A DNA stretch of 64,000 bases from Mermis nigrescens (lineage: Eukaryota; Nematoda; Enoplea; Mermithida; Mermithidae). The translations under genes were made by a program, and so were the position numbers. The stretch spans positions 962,252-1,026,251 of the forward strand of contig JAVLUZ010000191.1 of NCBI GenBank assembly GCA_036768485.1, in the 5' to 3' direction. Shown here piece after piece: positions 43,474 through 54,439 of the stretch (position 1 is the stretch's first letter; every line of letters starts with the position of its first letter). The notes under the pieces are model-generated. The model was not told the origin of the DNA and ran no database searches. It was given only the letters and a program-made list of their open reading frames with translations.

Positions 43474-44805
43474 TTGGAGGCTTATACGAAATCGAAATGC
43501 TTAATTCATGACGAAGATCTGCTGCAATGGTGGAAAGAGAAGTCGAAGAATTTGCCGATTCTCGAGTTTATAGCTAAGCAGTATCTTGCAGCCAGTGGCG
43601 GATCTAGGATTTTCCTAAGGGGGCAGTATCCCAACTTTTCCAAAGACAGTCGAAAATAGGTCCAAAAATTTGCAGCGTTTTTGTCGGGCTTTTACAATGT
43701 ATAATTTTACATTTTACTTTTGACGCAATATTTTTTCTTTAAATTTTAAAATTTTCGACAATTTTGTGCTAAAAATCACTAAAATTCTTTGACTTTATCA
43801 GAATTCTGGCGCGAAGCAGTTTTTTTTGTACAAGGTCCGTTTGACATGTACAAAGATGATCCCCAAAAGTCTTTGAACATTGTGTACGCACACATTTTTG
43901 GGTACTATAATATGATACAGTAGCGATTTTAGTGTGGTAGAAACAGAGTTGTTCCGACTTTTGGTAGTGTATTTCAGCTAATTTATGGGTCTCTGAGGGC
44001 AAAAATCACTAAGAATCGTCTTGAAACGGCGCGAAGCGCCTAAAAAGTTGACATTTATCCTTTCGAAATGGTTTCTGCCATTATAAAGATAAATAGAGCA
44101 CACAATCAGTCATTTCGATGCGAAGCGCCGTAAATCTCTGCGAATTTTAGACCTTTTTAGTAATTTTTGTCACTCCAAAAATCTTCGTACATGTACAAAG
44201 ACGGTCCCGAAAAGTCTTTTGCACATCGGGAAAAATCTTTGCCGAATACAAAAAAACCGTGGCGCTAAGCGCCGGAAATTTTGTGAGATTAAGACGGATA
44301 GACGTCAAGAAGCATGATTTACAGCTTGATTTACTGTATTTATAGCATTTGATGCGAAACATCGAAATTTTTAATTGAAAATAGAAGAAAAATATGCAAA
44401 AATAGCTGTTTCTGCTGCTAAAATTGTTTTGAAACCTACATGAACAGAAAATGGCTTCCAGGTGGCCAAGAAAGTAAATAAATGTCATTAATAGGTATCA
44501 TCCGGCGCGTAGCGCCGAAAAAATTTGAGAAATTATGGTCACTGAGGGCCAAAAAATAATTGCAAATTGTATATCCATTCTTTATCTCGCCAAATATTTT
44601 TGGCAAATGGGGGGCGGCCTCCCCCGCCCCCTTAGATTCAACCCTGCTTGCAGCGCCAGCTACAAGCGTTCCATCGGAACAGCTGTTCAGTTGCACTGGA
44701 ATCATTTACGACCCTCTCAGAAACAGGCTACATGGCGAAAAAGCAGAACGACTGTTATTTTTAAAATATAATTTACCCGGAACAATACTAAGTTTTAGTC
44801 TGTAA
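43474..44805 (+). pseudogene. hAT transposase, C-terminal domain, interrupted
   Basis: Two pieces of one hATC dimerisation domain. 43477-43592 encodes DLLQWWKEKSKNLPILEFIA, matching the W-W-K...P-x-L-x-x-x-A block. 44655-44805 encodes ATSVPSEQLFSCTGIIYDPL and RNRLHGEKAERLLFLKYNL, matching the S-V-x-S-E-R-x-F-S...L-x-x-x-x-x-E-x-L-F-L-K block. The family C element at 43593-44646 sits exactly between them with an 8-bp duplication. No DDE catalytic core or BED finger remains. Known role of the family: cut-and-paste transposition with 8-bp duplications. Confidence 0.92.
43593..44646 (+). mobile_element. Family C hAT-like element (copy 3), nested in hAT 2
   Basis: CAGTGGCGGATCTAGG to the CCCTTAGATTCAACCCTG end. 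CTTGCAGC at 43585-43592 and 44647-44654 is an exact 8-bp duplication. At 1,054 bp it is the longest C copy and includes two CTTTGTACATGTACAAAG segments and several GGCGC-GAA-GCGCC hairpins. Confidence 0.95.
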
Positions 44806-45069
44806 ACTTTTGGGTAATAATAGGTTGAATTGCTGCTTCACGTCTTCACTAAATTTTATGAAGTTCGATTTTTAACTCTAATTCTAAAAAACCGATAACC
44901 GACTCCAAAAAAGATCGGTTCCGGTTTCGGTTCTTAGAAAATCAAAAAATCGGTTCCGGTTCCGGTTCTTAGAATATCAAAAAATCGGTTCTCGGTTCCG
45001 GTTCCGGTTCCAAATAAATGGTCGGTTCCAGTCGGTTCCGGTTCCGGTTAACCGGCACATCCCTAATAT

Positions 45070-45448
45070 GTACATGATCTGGGGGCGGGGTTTTCAACCG
45101 CCCAGGAAAATTTTCACCCCGCATGAAGTTATTCACCTCCTAGAATTAACGATTTTTCGAAAGTTCTCAAGAATTTTCTAAAAATTTGTTGAAAAGATGC
45201 TTTATTTGCTCAAAACTGCCGAATTTTTCGGCGCAGCACGCCGTATATTCATTCTTTTGACTATATTCTCTTCAATTTACTCGAATTTTCTGATTTTTTT
45301 TGTAATATTTCTACATTTAATGCTCTAGAAAGATAGAACATCGTCGGGAACGGCGAAAAGCTAAGTTTTTGACGCGTATTCGCCATTTTTCTGACAAAAA
45401 AGAACTTTAACATTTCACTTCGCCCAGAATTCCCATGCTGCGCATGTA
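45070..45448 (+). mobile_element. Family B element (B5)
   Basis: TACATGATCTGGGGGCGGGG to TTCCCATGCTGCGCATGTAG; adjacent to hAT 2. Confidence 0.8.
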
Positions 45449-45826
45449 GTGATAACAGCCAACATTTAAAATGCGAAAAATCGGCTAAATTTAGGTTTTT
45501 CAAATTTTAATTAATAAAATAAAATTTAAAATAAAGTCAATTTACTTTAATTTCAAATAGAAATAATACATATAAATAAATTCAAATTAATTTCCAAATT
45601 TAGAGTCAAATATAAAAAGATGCGTCAAACTAGGCAGGCAGGCAAAAATTAAGTAAGGGATGTGCAGGATAAGAACGTAAACAAAGGGGCATCTCTATAT
45701 CCTAATATAATGAGGTGTATGTGTGTGTGTTTGTGTGTGTGCGTATGAACTGTAATGCATAAAAAGTTGTATAAATACAGGTTTTTATTAAGTATTCATT
45801 ATTTTATAACACGTATGCATGGCAAA

Positions 45827-46084
45827 CATAGATGGGCAGCACCAAAATTCTGGGGGGCGCAAAATTTTTCAAAGGTCCAAAAATGGTCTTAAAAATGGTG
45901 GTATGGCGAAAACACCATTTTTCAACGTTTCTCATAGAGCACTATCAATTATCATCGAAAAATTGCGAAAAAAACAAAAAAAATTTCAGAAATGGAATTC
46001 TGGGGATGGGGGTATTTAAGTATCTAGGGAAAGGGTGTTCGGCCTTCTGGGGGTGCATACCCCAGACCCCACCCCCCACGTGTG
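45827..46084 (+). mobile_element. Family A MITE (A18) in gene 2 intron
   Basis: CATAGATGGGCAGCACC to CCCCCCACGTGTG; flanks ATGGCAAA and ATGGCAAG match at 7 of 8. It ends only 85 bp from the donor of the MTA exon at 46169. Confidence 0.9.
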
Positions 46085-46168
46085 ATGGCAAGTCGATTTG
46101 TAACGTCGTCCACAAAAATTTGAGAAAAATAGAAATAAATAAAAATGAAAAAAATCAAATATCTTTAC

Positions 46169-46331
46169 GCGGTGGCTTCGGAGCGATTGGCCTCGGGCCC
46201 TGACGACCAGTCTGCTGAGTTCCGCAAACATTTTTCGGCTGTTGCGGCGACACATGCTGCGCAAGCGGGGCCACAACGCCCCCTTTGATAAACAAATTGA
46301 TGGCCGATCTAACAATATGAGGCGGTTGGGC
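46169..46331 (-). CDS. MTA1-like: MTA-like gene, proline-rich C-terminal exon
   Basis: Acceptor ATAATGTTTAG at 46333-46332 and donor CCACCGC|GTAAAG, 163 nt, phase 0 in and 1 out. It encodes AQPPHIVRSAINLFIKGG, then a Gln/Pro-rich tail ending RPIAPKPP. It corresponds in position to the MTA segment after the ARRL-PIN block, where vertebrate MTA1 has a similar amphipathic helix then P-rich sequence. If not spliced, the frame would stop four codons later (RKDI). The phase match to the 38.6-kb exon favours splicing. Confidence 0.75.
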
Positions 46332-46919
46332 CTAAACATTATAAAATAAAAATGAGAATAACAAAAAATACCGTATAATTTTTATTATTATTATTTTTTA
46401 TTATTTTATAATTTCCACTATTTTATTTTACTTTTTTCTAATAAATTAATGTATTTTGTTTTTCTGTATCTTCCTCACGTATGTGTATTTCTGTGCGTTT
46501 TATTTGGACTCGTGCGCTTCGTAAAGCGTGTAATTTCTCATAATATAATGTATCAGGCGATAGCCGATTACGCCATTTGGTTGGGCCTAAGCATTATACG
46601 TATGATGAAAAAAGCGAACAAAACATACCGTATAATTTTTATTATTATTTTCCACTATTTTATTTTATTTTTTTACTGTGGGTTTTGTTTTCTGTGTTTT
46701 AAGAGACGTATTTCTAGGCGTTTTATTTAGATTCTCGCGGTTCTCGTGAGATAATCCCTTTTAGGTACTTTTGCGCTATTTCTAGCGTTTTTTTCAATAA
46801 TAGCACGTTTCTTTTATCTTTTCCGTTTTATTCTATTGTATGCATTTATTAGTCTTTTAGTTCTTAATTTATATTTTATTTATGCAAATACTACGAATTA
46901 TTTTTTCGGTCATATCCAA

Positions 46920-47400
46920 AAATGTAACAGGGGGAGAGGATAGATCCCCCACCCAAAGTCGGATGTGCTCCCCGAGGCCAGGAAAATTTTGATCCGCGAT
47001 TTTTGGAGAAAATCAAATTTTTTGGCCGTTTTAGGCGTTTTTGGCCCAAAATTGGAAGTCATTTACCCTCCCCCTAAAAATGGCAGGGACCATACCTGGG
47101 CGTGGGAGGGGGGTTGGGAGAATGGGTATGCACCCCCAGAAACCAAAAATACTTCCAGAACCCAATTTTTGAATTTTTGTTTCTTTTCGCAATTTTTTGA
47201 TGCCAATGTATAATGCTCGATGAGAACGTTGAAAAATGGTGTTTTTTCGCCATACCACCATTTTTAAGGCCACTTTTGACCGTTCGAAAAATCTTGCACC
47301 CCCTAGCACTTTGGTGCCGCCCACCTATGGCCGGGACCCCCTCCCCCCATTTTAGGGGCATGTGGGGGAGGGCGGGTATACGATCTTATATTTTTAGCCG
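46920..47400 (+). mobile_element. Family D element (D5), holding A19
   Basis: AATGTAACAGGGGGAG ... GGCCGTTTTAGGCGTTTTTGG ... CCTAAAAATGGCAGGGAC, interrupted by A19, then resuming GCCGGGACCCCCTCC. The 3' end is diverged. Confidence 0.8.
47091..47329 (-). mobile_element. Family A MITE (A19), nested in D5
   Basis: CATACCTGGGCG to GCCGCCCACCTATG; flanks GCAGGGAC and GCCGGGAC match at 7 of 8. Confidence 0.9.
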
Positions 47401-47913
47401 AAAATGGCACAAAAAGTACCTAAAAATGACCTAGATCGAAACGAAGTTGCCAAAAAATGGGGGCGGAGTAAAAAATCTCAGCCACGGGAGGGACAAACTT
47501 GCTTTGGGAGGTCGTCGCCCCCAATGCCCCTTTCTCTCTTTTTGTCCTTATTTCTACTTTATTTGCCTTTTTATTCATTGCTTATTTATTCATTTCGTTT
47601 TTAAATTGCTTTTTCTGTTTCTTCCTTCCTTCTTTTCAATTTTGCAGTATTGACCGACTTTTTCTTTTTCTAACCGACAAAAGATCAGGTTACATTATCG
47701 AGGCATATTTTACGAAATTTATATATCAAAAGCTAACAGCATAAAACACAGGGTTTCAAATACGCCTATTTTAGATTTACAAATCCTGTGCATATGTATT
47801 TACATTAGCCGTTTTGTTTATTCGCTCGCTTATTCAGGGTTAAAATAAAAATAAAAATTAAATTAAACTAAATAAATGGAAAATTAAATATAATACAATT
47901 GCATACTCTCAAC

Positions 47914-48150
47914 GATAGACAGACAGCACCAAAAGCGTGCAAGATTTTTCAAAGGTAAAAAATGGTCCTAAAAATGGTTGTACGGCAAAAACATACCATT
48001 TTTCAACGTTTCTCATCGAGCACTATCAATTGGCATCAAAAAATTGGGAAAAAACGAAAAAATACATAATTTAATTCTGGGGGGTATTTTGGCTTTTGAC
48101 AGGGGTATTCGGCCTTCTGAAGGAGTGCATACCCCCCGCGCCCAAGTGTG
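47914..48150 (+). mobile_element. Family A MITE (A20) with exact 8-bp duplication
   Basis: GATAGACAGACAGCACC to CGCGCCCAAGTGTG. CTCTCAAC at 47906-47913 and 48151-48158 is exact. Confidence 0.92.
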
Positions 48151-48212
48151 CTCTCAACCTATTTCTAAGTTCGAGACAGGTGTAAATCTGGACAAACAAT
48201 GCATATCAGCGA

Positions 48213-48530
48213 ATCAGGCACGTAGCTGTGGGGGGAGGGGGGAATCAAATTAAGGCAGCTTTTATAGTTTAACGTTTATTTAACAATTTTCAGAAAAAAG
48301 CTCTCCGACAGACCAACCCCCCTCCGCACCGGCCCGACCCCCAGACCGGCCATGCGGTGCACCTATATGAGCGTTAGCCACACATGGGCGTGCGGAATGT
48401 CTAAGGCTGGAGCCCCAGAATCCAATGGACCCCCAAAACCGAGACTTTCCGGGACTGAATTTCGTTGCGATTTTTAGCAATTCCGCCCTCAACGAACTCC
48501 TCCAGAATTCGGCTGCTGCCCATGTATGGA
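48213..48530. repeat. Mixed repeat fragments
   Basis: 48213-48245 is a family E end (CAGGCACGTAGCTGTGG). 48340-48372 matches the 8080 repeat end (GACCGGCCATGCGGTGCACCT). 48381-48530 is a diverged A-like unit (CACATGGGCGTGCGG to GCTGCCCATGTATGG). Confidence 0.6.
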
Positions 48531-48607
48531 TTTAACTATTAAATATTTATAATTAGATACATGAAATACGCATTTTACAATCAAATTTGTCCCAAATATG
48601 TATGCAC

Positions 48608-48771
48608 CTGGCAATGCTGCTTGATGGCTAACAAGTTAATTGGGCTGAATGGATTGCGGGCGCTGCGACGAACGTTCAGGAGACTTTTGGGGGCCAAGCG
48701 ACGCGCCACCTTAGTCATAAGGGTCGTGTGAATGAAAAACGAAGTGCGCGTTCTCGGTGTGAATCCACGCC
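48608..48771 (-). CDS. MTA1-like: MTA-like gene, FxxHTT...ARRL exon
   Basis: Acceptor TTGGTTCTTAG at 48773-48772 and donor TGCCAG|GTGCAT, 164 nt, phase 1 in and 0 out. It encodes TRTSFFIHTTLMTKVARRLA, then ARNPFSPINLLAIKQHC. These match the conserved MTA block (K-T-R-x-A-F-Y-L-H-T-T-x-L-T-R-I-A-R-R-L, then A-R-H-P-Y-x-P-I-N-x-x-A-I-K) at matching spacing. MTA proteins are core scaffolds of the nuclear Mi-2/NuRD chromatin remodelling and deacetylase complex; this region lies in the C-terminal half used for histone chaperone and repressor contacts. It is the strongest identifier of gene 2. Confidence 0.92.
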
Positions 48772-48894
48772 CTAAGAACCAATCATTATCGATTTTTTCA
48801 CAACCTTAAGTTCAACGCTGATAACGTCATCGATTTTTTAGCACCAAAAAGCGATATGTACGGTGCAATAACAAACACGGCTGAGGGTGGTGGG

Positions 48895-49133
48895 CATAGG
48901 TGGACGGCACCAAAACTCTGGGGGGTGCAAGATTTTTCAAACGTCAAAAAATGGTCCTAAAAATAGTGGTATGGCGAAAAAACACAATTTTTCAACGTTC
49001 CTCATCGAGCGCTATCCATTGGCACAACAAATTGCGAAAAAAACAAAAAAAATTTCAAAAATTGAATTCTGGGGGGTATTTCGGTTTTTCGGGGGGGGGG
49101 ATGCATATTCCCAAACCCCCACGCCCGGGTGTG
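48895..49133 (+). mobile_element. Family A MITE (A21)
   Basis: CATAGGTGGACGGCACC to CACGCCCGGGTGTG; flanks GTGGTGGG and GTGATGGG match at 7 of 8. Lies ~120 bp upstream of the MTA exon acceptor. Confidence 0.9.
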
Positions 49134-49494
49134 GTGATGGGGTCCATTAACTGAAGCAAAAAACTCAAACCAAAATCATCCCCCTATTTTTTGATCCACT
49201 CCCCAATTTAAGGAGAAAAACGTGCTTTTTTCGCATAACTTTTACGTTTTTTGCAGTTTTCAGCGAAAAATGGGTCATTAAACCCCAAAAACTGACCCGA
49301 TTTCCGCACGCGGATTCGCAAACGTTAAAGGAATACGTGAATGTGGGGTCCTCGACAGGACGTTTTTAATATATTTCCTCTTAAGTTTTCGTTTCTAAAT
49401 CTGAACATTGCACGGTGTAAACCACTTTACATCTCCAGTCTTGAATCCTTATTCACCAGTATCTTCATATGATGAGCGGGCGTGCTGCTGGAGT

Positions 49495-50125
49495 GATGCA
49501 TGCGAAATGCGAGTGTAAAGTAAAGTAATTTTACAGTAAACGGCAAAGTACGTCGCATGTAACAAACAGATTATTTAAAATCAGCCGAAGCACGCTGCTA
49601 GTGTAAAGTAAGCCGCTAAAATTGCAGTGCATTGCCCAACATTTTCTGACTTTGCATTAAATTACACTGCTGCAGGCAGACGACGCCTGATATAAAATTA
49701 ATCAGTGTAAACTTACTTATGCCTAAGATTTTATCTACGGAAAGCCGGCAGTTTAAATTACATGAACGAGTGTAAAGTAAAGTAATTGTACAGTAAACGC
49801 AAAGTACGTCGCATGTAACAAACGATTATTTAAAATCAGCCGAAGCATGCTGCTAGTGTAAAGTAAGTCGCTAAAATTGCAGTGCATTGCCCAAGACTTC
49901 CTGACTTTGCATTAAATTACACTGCTGCAGGCAGACGACGCCTAATATAAAATTAATTAGTGTTAACTTACTTATGCCTGAGATTTTATCTACAGAAAGC
50001 CGGCAGTTTAAAGTACGTGAACGAGTGTACAGTAATGTAATTGTACAGTAAACGACAAAGTGCGTCGTATGTAAGAAACGGATTATTTAAAATCAGCCGA
50101 AACATGCTGCTAGTGTAAAGTAAGC
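49495..50125 (+). repeat. 256-bp tandem satellite, ~2.5 units
   Basis: Units beginning GAGTGTAAAGTAAAGTAATT start at 49511, 49768 and 50023 (periods 257 and 255). Each unit holds several TGTAAAGTA and CTGCTGCAGGCAGACGACG segments. Located in an MTA intron. Confidence 0.93.
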
Positions 50126-50369
50126 CGTGATATATGTATATTAAAATTTATAAAATAAAGTACAGAGACATTTAACAGCTATAAATTTTCTCATGAGTTA
50201 GTCAATAAGCCATTTTCAAGGGATGGAATAAATGACCGTCAATTCAAAGTCACAAATAGCAAAAGAAACGGACAAAAAAGGCCTAAAAGCGTAAGTTGCT
50301 GCCAAAAATAGGGGTGATAAATAATCAGTCTATCGGAGATGAGGAGACGACCGACTCTTATGTGAGTGC

Positions 50370-50800
50370 ACATCTCCATGCATGCACAGCATGGGAATTT
50401 CTGTGGAGGGGAGGGGGCGGGCGAAATCATTTTTTGTGTCCAAAAATGGTAGGTACGCGTCAAAAACATAGGTTTTTAGCGTTTCTCACGGTGCTCTATC
50501 TTTCTAGAGCATAAGAACATTTTTAAAAATTTCGAAAAAAAATCAAAAAGTCGGAACAAATTTAACAAAATATAGTCAAAAATGAGTAAAATGGCGCAAA
50601 GCGCAGAAAATTTGGCGCTTTTGAGCAAACCGATAGCTAAAAACGCTTAAAAAAAGCATCTTTTAGACAAATTTTTGAGAAAATTTTAGAAAACCTCCAG
50701 AAAATCGCTAATTCTGGAGGGTGAAAAAAGTTTTGCAGCAGGTGAGAATTTTTTCTTATGGGGGTGAACCCCCCAAGATCAAGTATGGCTGACTGCCATA
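50370..50800 (-). mobile_element. Family B element (B6)
   Basis: CCATGCATGCACAGCATGGG to CCCCCCAAGATCAAGTATGG, full length and reverse; carries GGCGCAAAGCGC. Confidence 0.85.
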
Positions 50801-51194
50801 TCGGTCATTCCATGCATCGATGGTCAGTAGCAGACGTGTAGTGCAAGCGGAAGGGTCCCAGTATCCAAGAATTGAGATTGCTGCTCCTCCATCACACTTT
50901 TGGGCAAATAATTGCGTTTTGAGTAGTTATAAGTTAAATTTTGCCATTTCTCACGGAAAATAAAAGGTCATCAAAGCATCCGGCAAACCGGCCGACTTCG
51001 CGAACCAAAACTCAAAATTTTAAGCTCGTATAAAGGAGAGGGGCTCCCAATTTCGGGTGAAAAAAATAGCCGAGTCGGCCGCTCTCGAAAAGGTCACGAC
51101 CTTTTAATTTGTTTAAAAAATGCCAAAAACCAGAAAAAAAAGACTGAAACAGCGAGATTTCACAAAAATCTATTGGAAAGGAGGCAGCCACTCA

Positions 51195-51430
51195 TGGGCT
51201 TGTTTGTCACCAGGAGGTGGCAGATACCCCAGCCAAAGTTGGTCGTCCACCATCCCTCCAAACTCGGAAATTTTTGACCCACCCCTTTCGAAGTTAGGCA
51301 AAAACTTGCATTTTTGCCCATTTTTAGGTGCTTTTTACCATTTTTGGCCAACGAATTGGAGGTCATTTGCCTCCTAAAAAGGCCGGGGACTCCACGAACC
51401 AAAATTTCCCAGCCTTTATACATATGCATG
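51195..51430 (+). mobile_element. Family D element, diverged (D6)
   Basis: CCCAGCCAAAGTTGGTCGTCC ... AATTGGAGGTCATTTGCC ... CATATGCATGCC. Termini worn. Confidence 0.7.
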
Positions 51431-51955
51431 CCAGAATAAGCTACCCCCATATTTTTCAGTCTAAAAAGGGCAAAAAAACAACAAAATTGACTCTAAACAC
51501 TAAGTATCCGCCTAGAAGTCACGTACGGGCGGGGGAGGGGGTATTAATCTCAAATTTTCGGGGATGCAGACCTGACTCTGGGTAACTTGGATGAAATAAT
51601 CAAATTAAAATTGAAGAATTTTATATAAACAATTTAATTTTAAATAAACAATCTAAACAATTCAACTAAACACGTTGCCGTGTTCGCACCTTCTGGTCCG
51701 CGCATACATACATATATGAACATATGTACAATAAGAGGGCTCCAAATTTTAGGGTGATCGTATATTTTTTGCGTAAAAATAGCAAAAAACACCTAAAACG
51801 GCATAAAGACGCTATTTTTGGCGAATTAATGCAAAAATTAAATTTAAAAAATTTTAAAAAATCTAAAAATCAAAACCCGCCCTTCGGGCTAAATGTTCAA
51901 ATGAAATAAGGGACGCGAATTCTCGTTAAGAGCGTGCAAGGGCATGACAAAATAG

Positions 51956-52384
51956 AGTGCTCGCCATGAAACACGACGCTCTATAATCGTCAGATTTATA
52001 TTAGATGATGCGTCGCGAGCGCCGCGTTTCGTCTTATAATGCGCTATCAGTCCTTTTTTATTATTATAGGATATTCATCCGTATCATGCCTTCAATCTGG
52101 CGATGCGGACGGCGCTATTTAGCTATTAATAAGCGCCAATAAGAAGGAAGCGCGCACGTGAATACCGTGCGCGCTTCGGCCTTCACGTGCGCGCTTCCGG
52201 CATTCATGTGCGCGCTCCCTTCTTGTTGGGGCTATTAATAGCTGAATTGCGCCACAGATACATAAATATCATATAATAATAAAAAAGAGATGATAGCGCA
52301 TTATAGACGAAATGCGGCGCTCGCGACGCATCATCTGAATATAAATCTGACGATTATAGTGCGTCATGTTTCATGGCGAGCACT
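51956..52384. mobile_element. Foldback MITE family K (copy 1)
   Basis: AGTGCTCGCCATGAAACACG at the left, CGTCATGTTTCATGGCGAGCACT at the right; the arms remain complementary for about 170 bp. The centre is a GC-rich array of GAAGCGCGCACGTGAAT-type units. No frame. Confidence 0.9.
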
Positions 52385-52518
52385 GTACATTGACTAGATT
52401 GATTAAACAGGCACACAAATTGAAAACCAATATAAATTGATGTAAATTAAATAAATAACTTCAATAAATTTAAATTTAAGGTGTTTAAATTCAAATTTAA
52501 TCCGGAAAAACTTCCTAC

Positions 52519-52761
52519 CTTGTCCGTAAAACGCGCCCTGTTGCGCCGCGGCGGCCGCGGCAACCGTCGCGGCGACGGAGCCGGGCTGCGCGGGGGCGAG
52601 CGTCGTCGCCTGAAGGCCGCCGCCGACGACCGACGGCGAACCTCGCAAATCCGAACCGACGAAATGATCGCGTCGCATGTGCTGATTGAGTAATTGAATG
52701 CTGAAAAATTGACGGCCGCAGCCGCCGATCGTACAGCGACGAATGCTGGCGTCGAACGATT
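52519..52761 (-). CDS. MTA1-like: MTA-like gene, C2H2 finger exon
   Basis: Acceptor TTTATTTTCATTTCAG at 52763-52762 and donor GGACAAG|GTAGGA, 243 nt (81 codons), phase 1 in and 1 out. It encodes SFDASIRRCTIGGCGRQFF, then LLNQHMRRDHF, a C2H2-type finger (C-x4-C...H-x4-H). Next comes a Ser/Gly stretch and an Ala/Pro/Gln-rich linker ending AQQGAFYGQG. It joins in phase to the FxxHTT exon. Position between the GATA finger and the FxxHTT block agrees with my understanding of arthropod MTA proteins; vertebrate MTA1 lacks this finger. GC-rich, about 65-70%. Shadow frames on the same DNA are spurious. Confidence 0.88.
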
Positions 52762-52854
52762 CTGAAATGAAAATAAACAAATAAATAAATAAATAAATAA
52801 AAATGTAGTAAAAATAGATTCCAAAATATATAAAATAAAACGTTAAATGTAAAT

Positions 52855-53094
52855 GTATGTGCATAAAAGTAAGGGGGGATCCCCCACTCAAAGTAGGACG
52901 TCCCCCACATCCCCCAAAAGCCAGAAAATTTTTAAAACCCCCTCCCCCGATTTTTGGAAAAAACCGAATTTTTGGCCGTTTTCAAGCGTTTTTCGGCCGT
53001 TTTGACCAAAAGTTGGATGTCACTTACCCCCCCCCCCCAAATATGGCCGGGAGATGCCCCTACAAAAATTTCGAGCCGTCACATGTATGCGTAT
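52855..53094 (+). mobile_element. Family D element (D7)
   Basis: TATGTGCATAAAAGTAAGGGG to GAGCCGTCACATGTATG, about 240 bp; ~95 bp upstream of the MTA C2H2 exon. Confidence 0.85.
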
Positions 53095-53164
53095 GCGCAT
53101 ATGTAAACTAAATCATAGAATAAAACGCATACAATATATAACGAACAATAAAAAGCATACACGA

Positions 53165-53972
53165 TCGTAAGGGTTGTGGGGTTTTTTCTTGCCCTACCCC
53201 CTCAGAAATTTTTTTACATCAGAAATTTTTTTACCCTCAAAATTCGCAATCTCTCAACAAAAAATTCGTAGAAATGGAGCTGCTTCAAGCGTTTTTAGCT
53301 ATCGGTTTGGTCAGAAGTGTCAAATTTTTCGGCCCCTCGCGCCATAGGTGCACAAGGTCAGGGTCGGCAGGGGGGTGAAATGCCAAAAATCTAAAACAGT
53401 TAATTTAACGTTCACGATTTTTTTGCCGTTTTAATGATCAAAATGGTCAAAATAGCCTATAAAACGTTTTTTTCGTGTTAATAACACATTTTAAAAGCAT
53501 TTTTGGTCCATTTTGACCGCATTATATCACTTTTAATACTAAAAAATGCAAAAATTTATCAATTTTGGGCGCTTTTTGAGTAAAAAGTACTTGAAAGTAC
53601 TAATCTGACGCGAAGCGCCGGAAAAATTTTGACATTTTTACTGATTTTGATGTCAAAAATGATGCAGAACAAGACCTGTTTGCTCAAAATCGCCGGACAG
53701 TACCGGTCTAGCTGACCCTCAGGGGAGGGGTAATACCCCTCACCCCTATGTGCACGTGTACTTCGCGCCATAGACTCATTTTTTGACAATATTTTGTTAA
53801 ATTTGTTCAAACTTTAAATTTTTTTTAATTTTACGTCCTGGAAAGATAAAACATCAGTCAGACACGCCAAAAATGGTGTTTTTGACGCGTCAACACCGCT
53901 TTTGGCCCTCAAATGGCACTTTGGAATTTTTTCTGTTCCACCCTCCCCAGAATTCAAGTGCTCTGCATGTCT
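53165..53972 (+). mobile_element. Family B element (B4), holding a family L insertion
   Basis: Starts near CGTAAGGGTTGTGGGGTTTT; body to CCCCTCGCGCCATAG. After the insertion it resumes at TCGCGCCATAGACTCATTTTT and ends AGAATTCAAGTGCTCTGCATG. The repeated TCGCGCCATAG marks the duplication made by the L insertion. Confidence 0.8.
53345..53752 (+). mobile_element. Family L repeat (copy 2), nested in B4
   Basis: GGTGCACAAGGTCAGG to CACCCCTATGTGCACGTGTA. Matches 39810-40216. TCGCGCCATAG occurs on both sides, including an 8-bp or slightly longer duplication. Confidence 0.8.
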
Positions 53973-54439
53973 GACGAAGAGTACAGCGACTTTTACAGAT
54001 ACTGACATGATTATTCGTCCGAAAATAATTAATTTCTTTTAGAAATCAATAAGATATTGACAAATGGACAAAAACCTATAAAATAATAAAATCATAACGT
54101 AATAAGAATAAAATGTAAAACATTATTTAAGAATTATAATAATTATACCGTGAAGTTTGTAAAATAACACGAGCGCTTGAAGCTTATTTGAAATAATCAA
54201 CTTAAAAGCGCAAAAAAAGTAAATTAAAGTACTGAACTCATGGCGACCTAACGAACAAGATATAAAAATTTGGCCGGTGTAAACAACAGTGTTAGGTGTT
54301 TCATGCAAATATATGAAAACACGCGAAAAAATTAATAATTATTCGAAATAAAAAACCGCTAAATGCGAAAATTGATTGTGTAAATTGAGTCACTACTTAC
54401 TGAGCGGCAGCAAAGTAATACACTTTACACTTTATTTTC

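Larger units (their letters stand above)
43129..45065 (+). mobile_element. hAT element 2, GGTTCC hexamer ends, 8-bp duplication
   Basis: Left end TAGGGATGTTCCGGTTCC, right end inverse TAGGGATGTGCCGGTTAACC. ATATGTAC is present at 43121-43128 and 45066-45073, an exact 8-bp target duplication as for hAT elements. GGTTCC hexamer arrays lie just inside both ends (43137-43295 and 44918-45055). The interior still encodes the hAT C-terminal dimerisation domain, split by a family C insertion. The N-terminal two thirds of the transposase are gone, so it is non-autonomous. Confidence 0.95.

Noticed and set aside
46449..46730. 93-residue hydrophobic frame beside the MTA exon
   Set aside because: T-rich intron sequence; it includes a partial duplicate of the exon's acceptor region (GGTTGGGCCTAA at 46579) but no homology.
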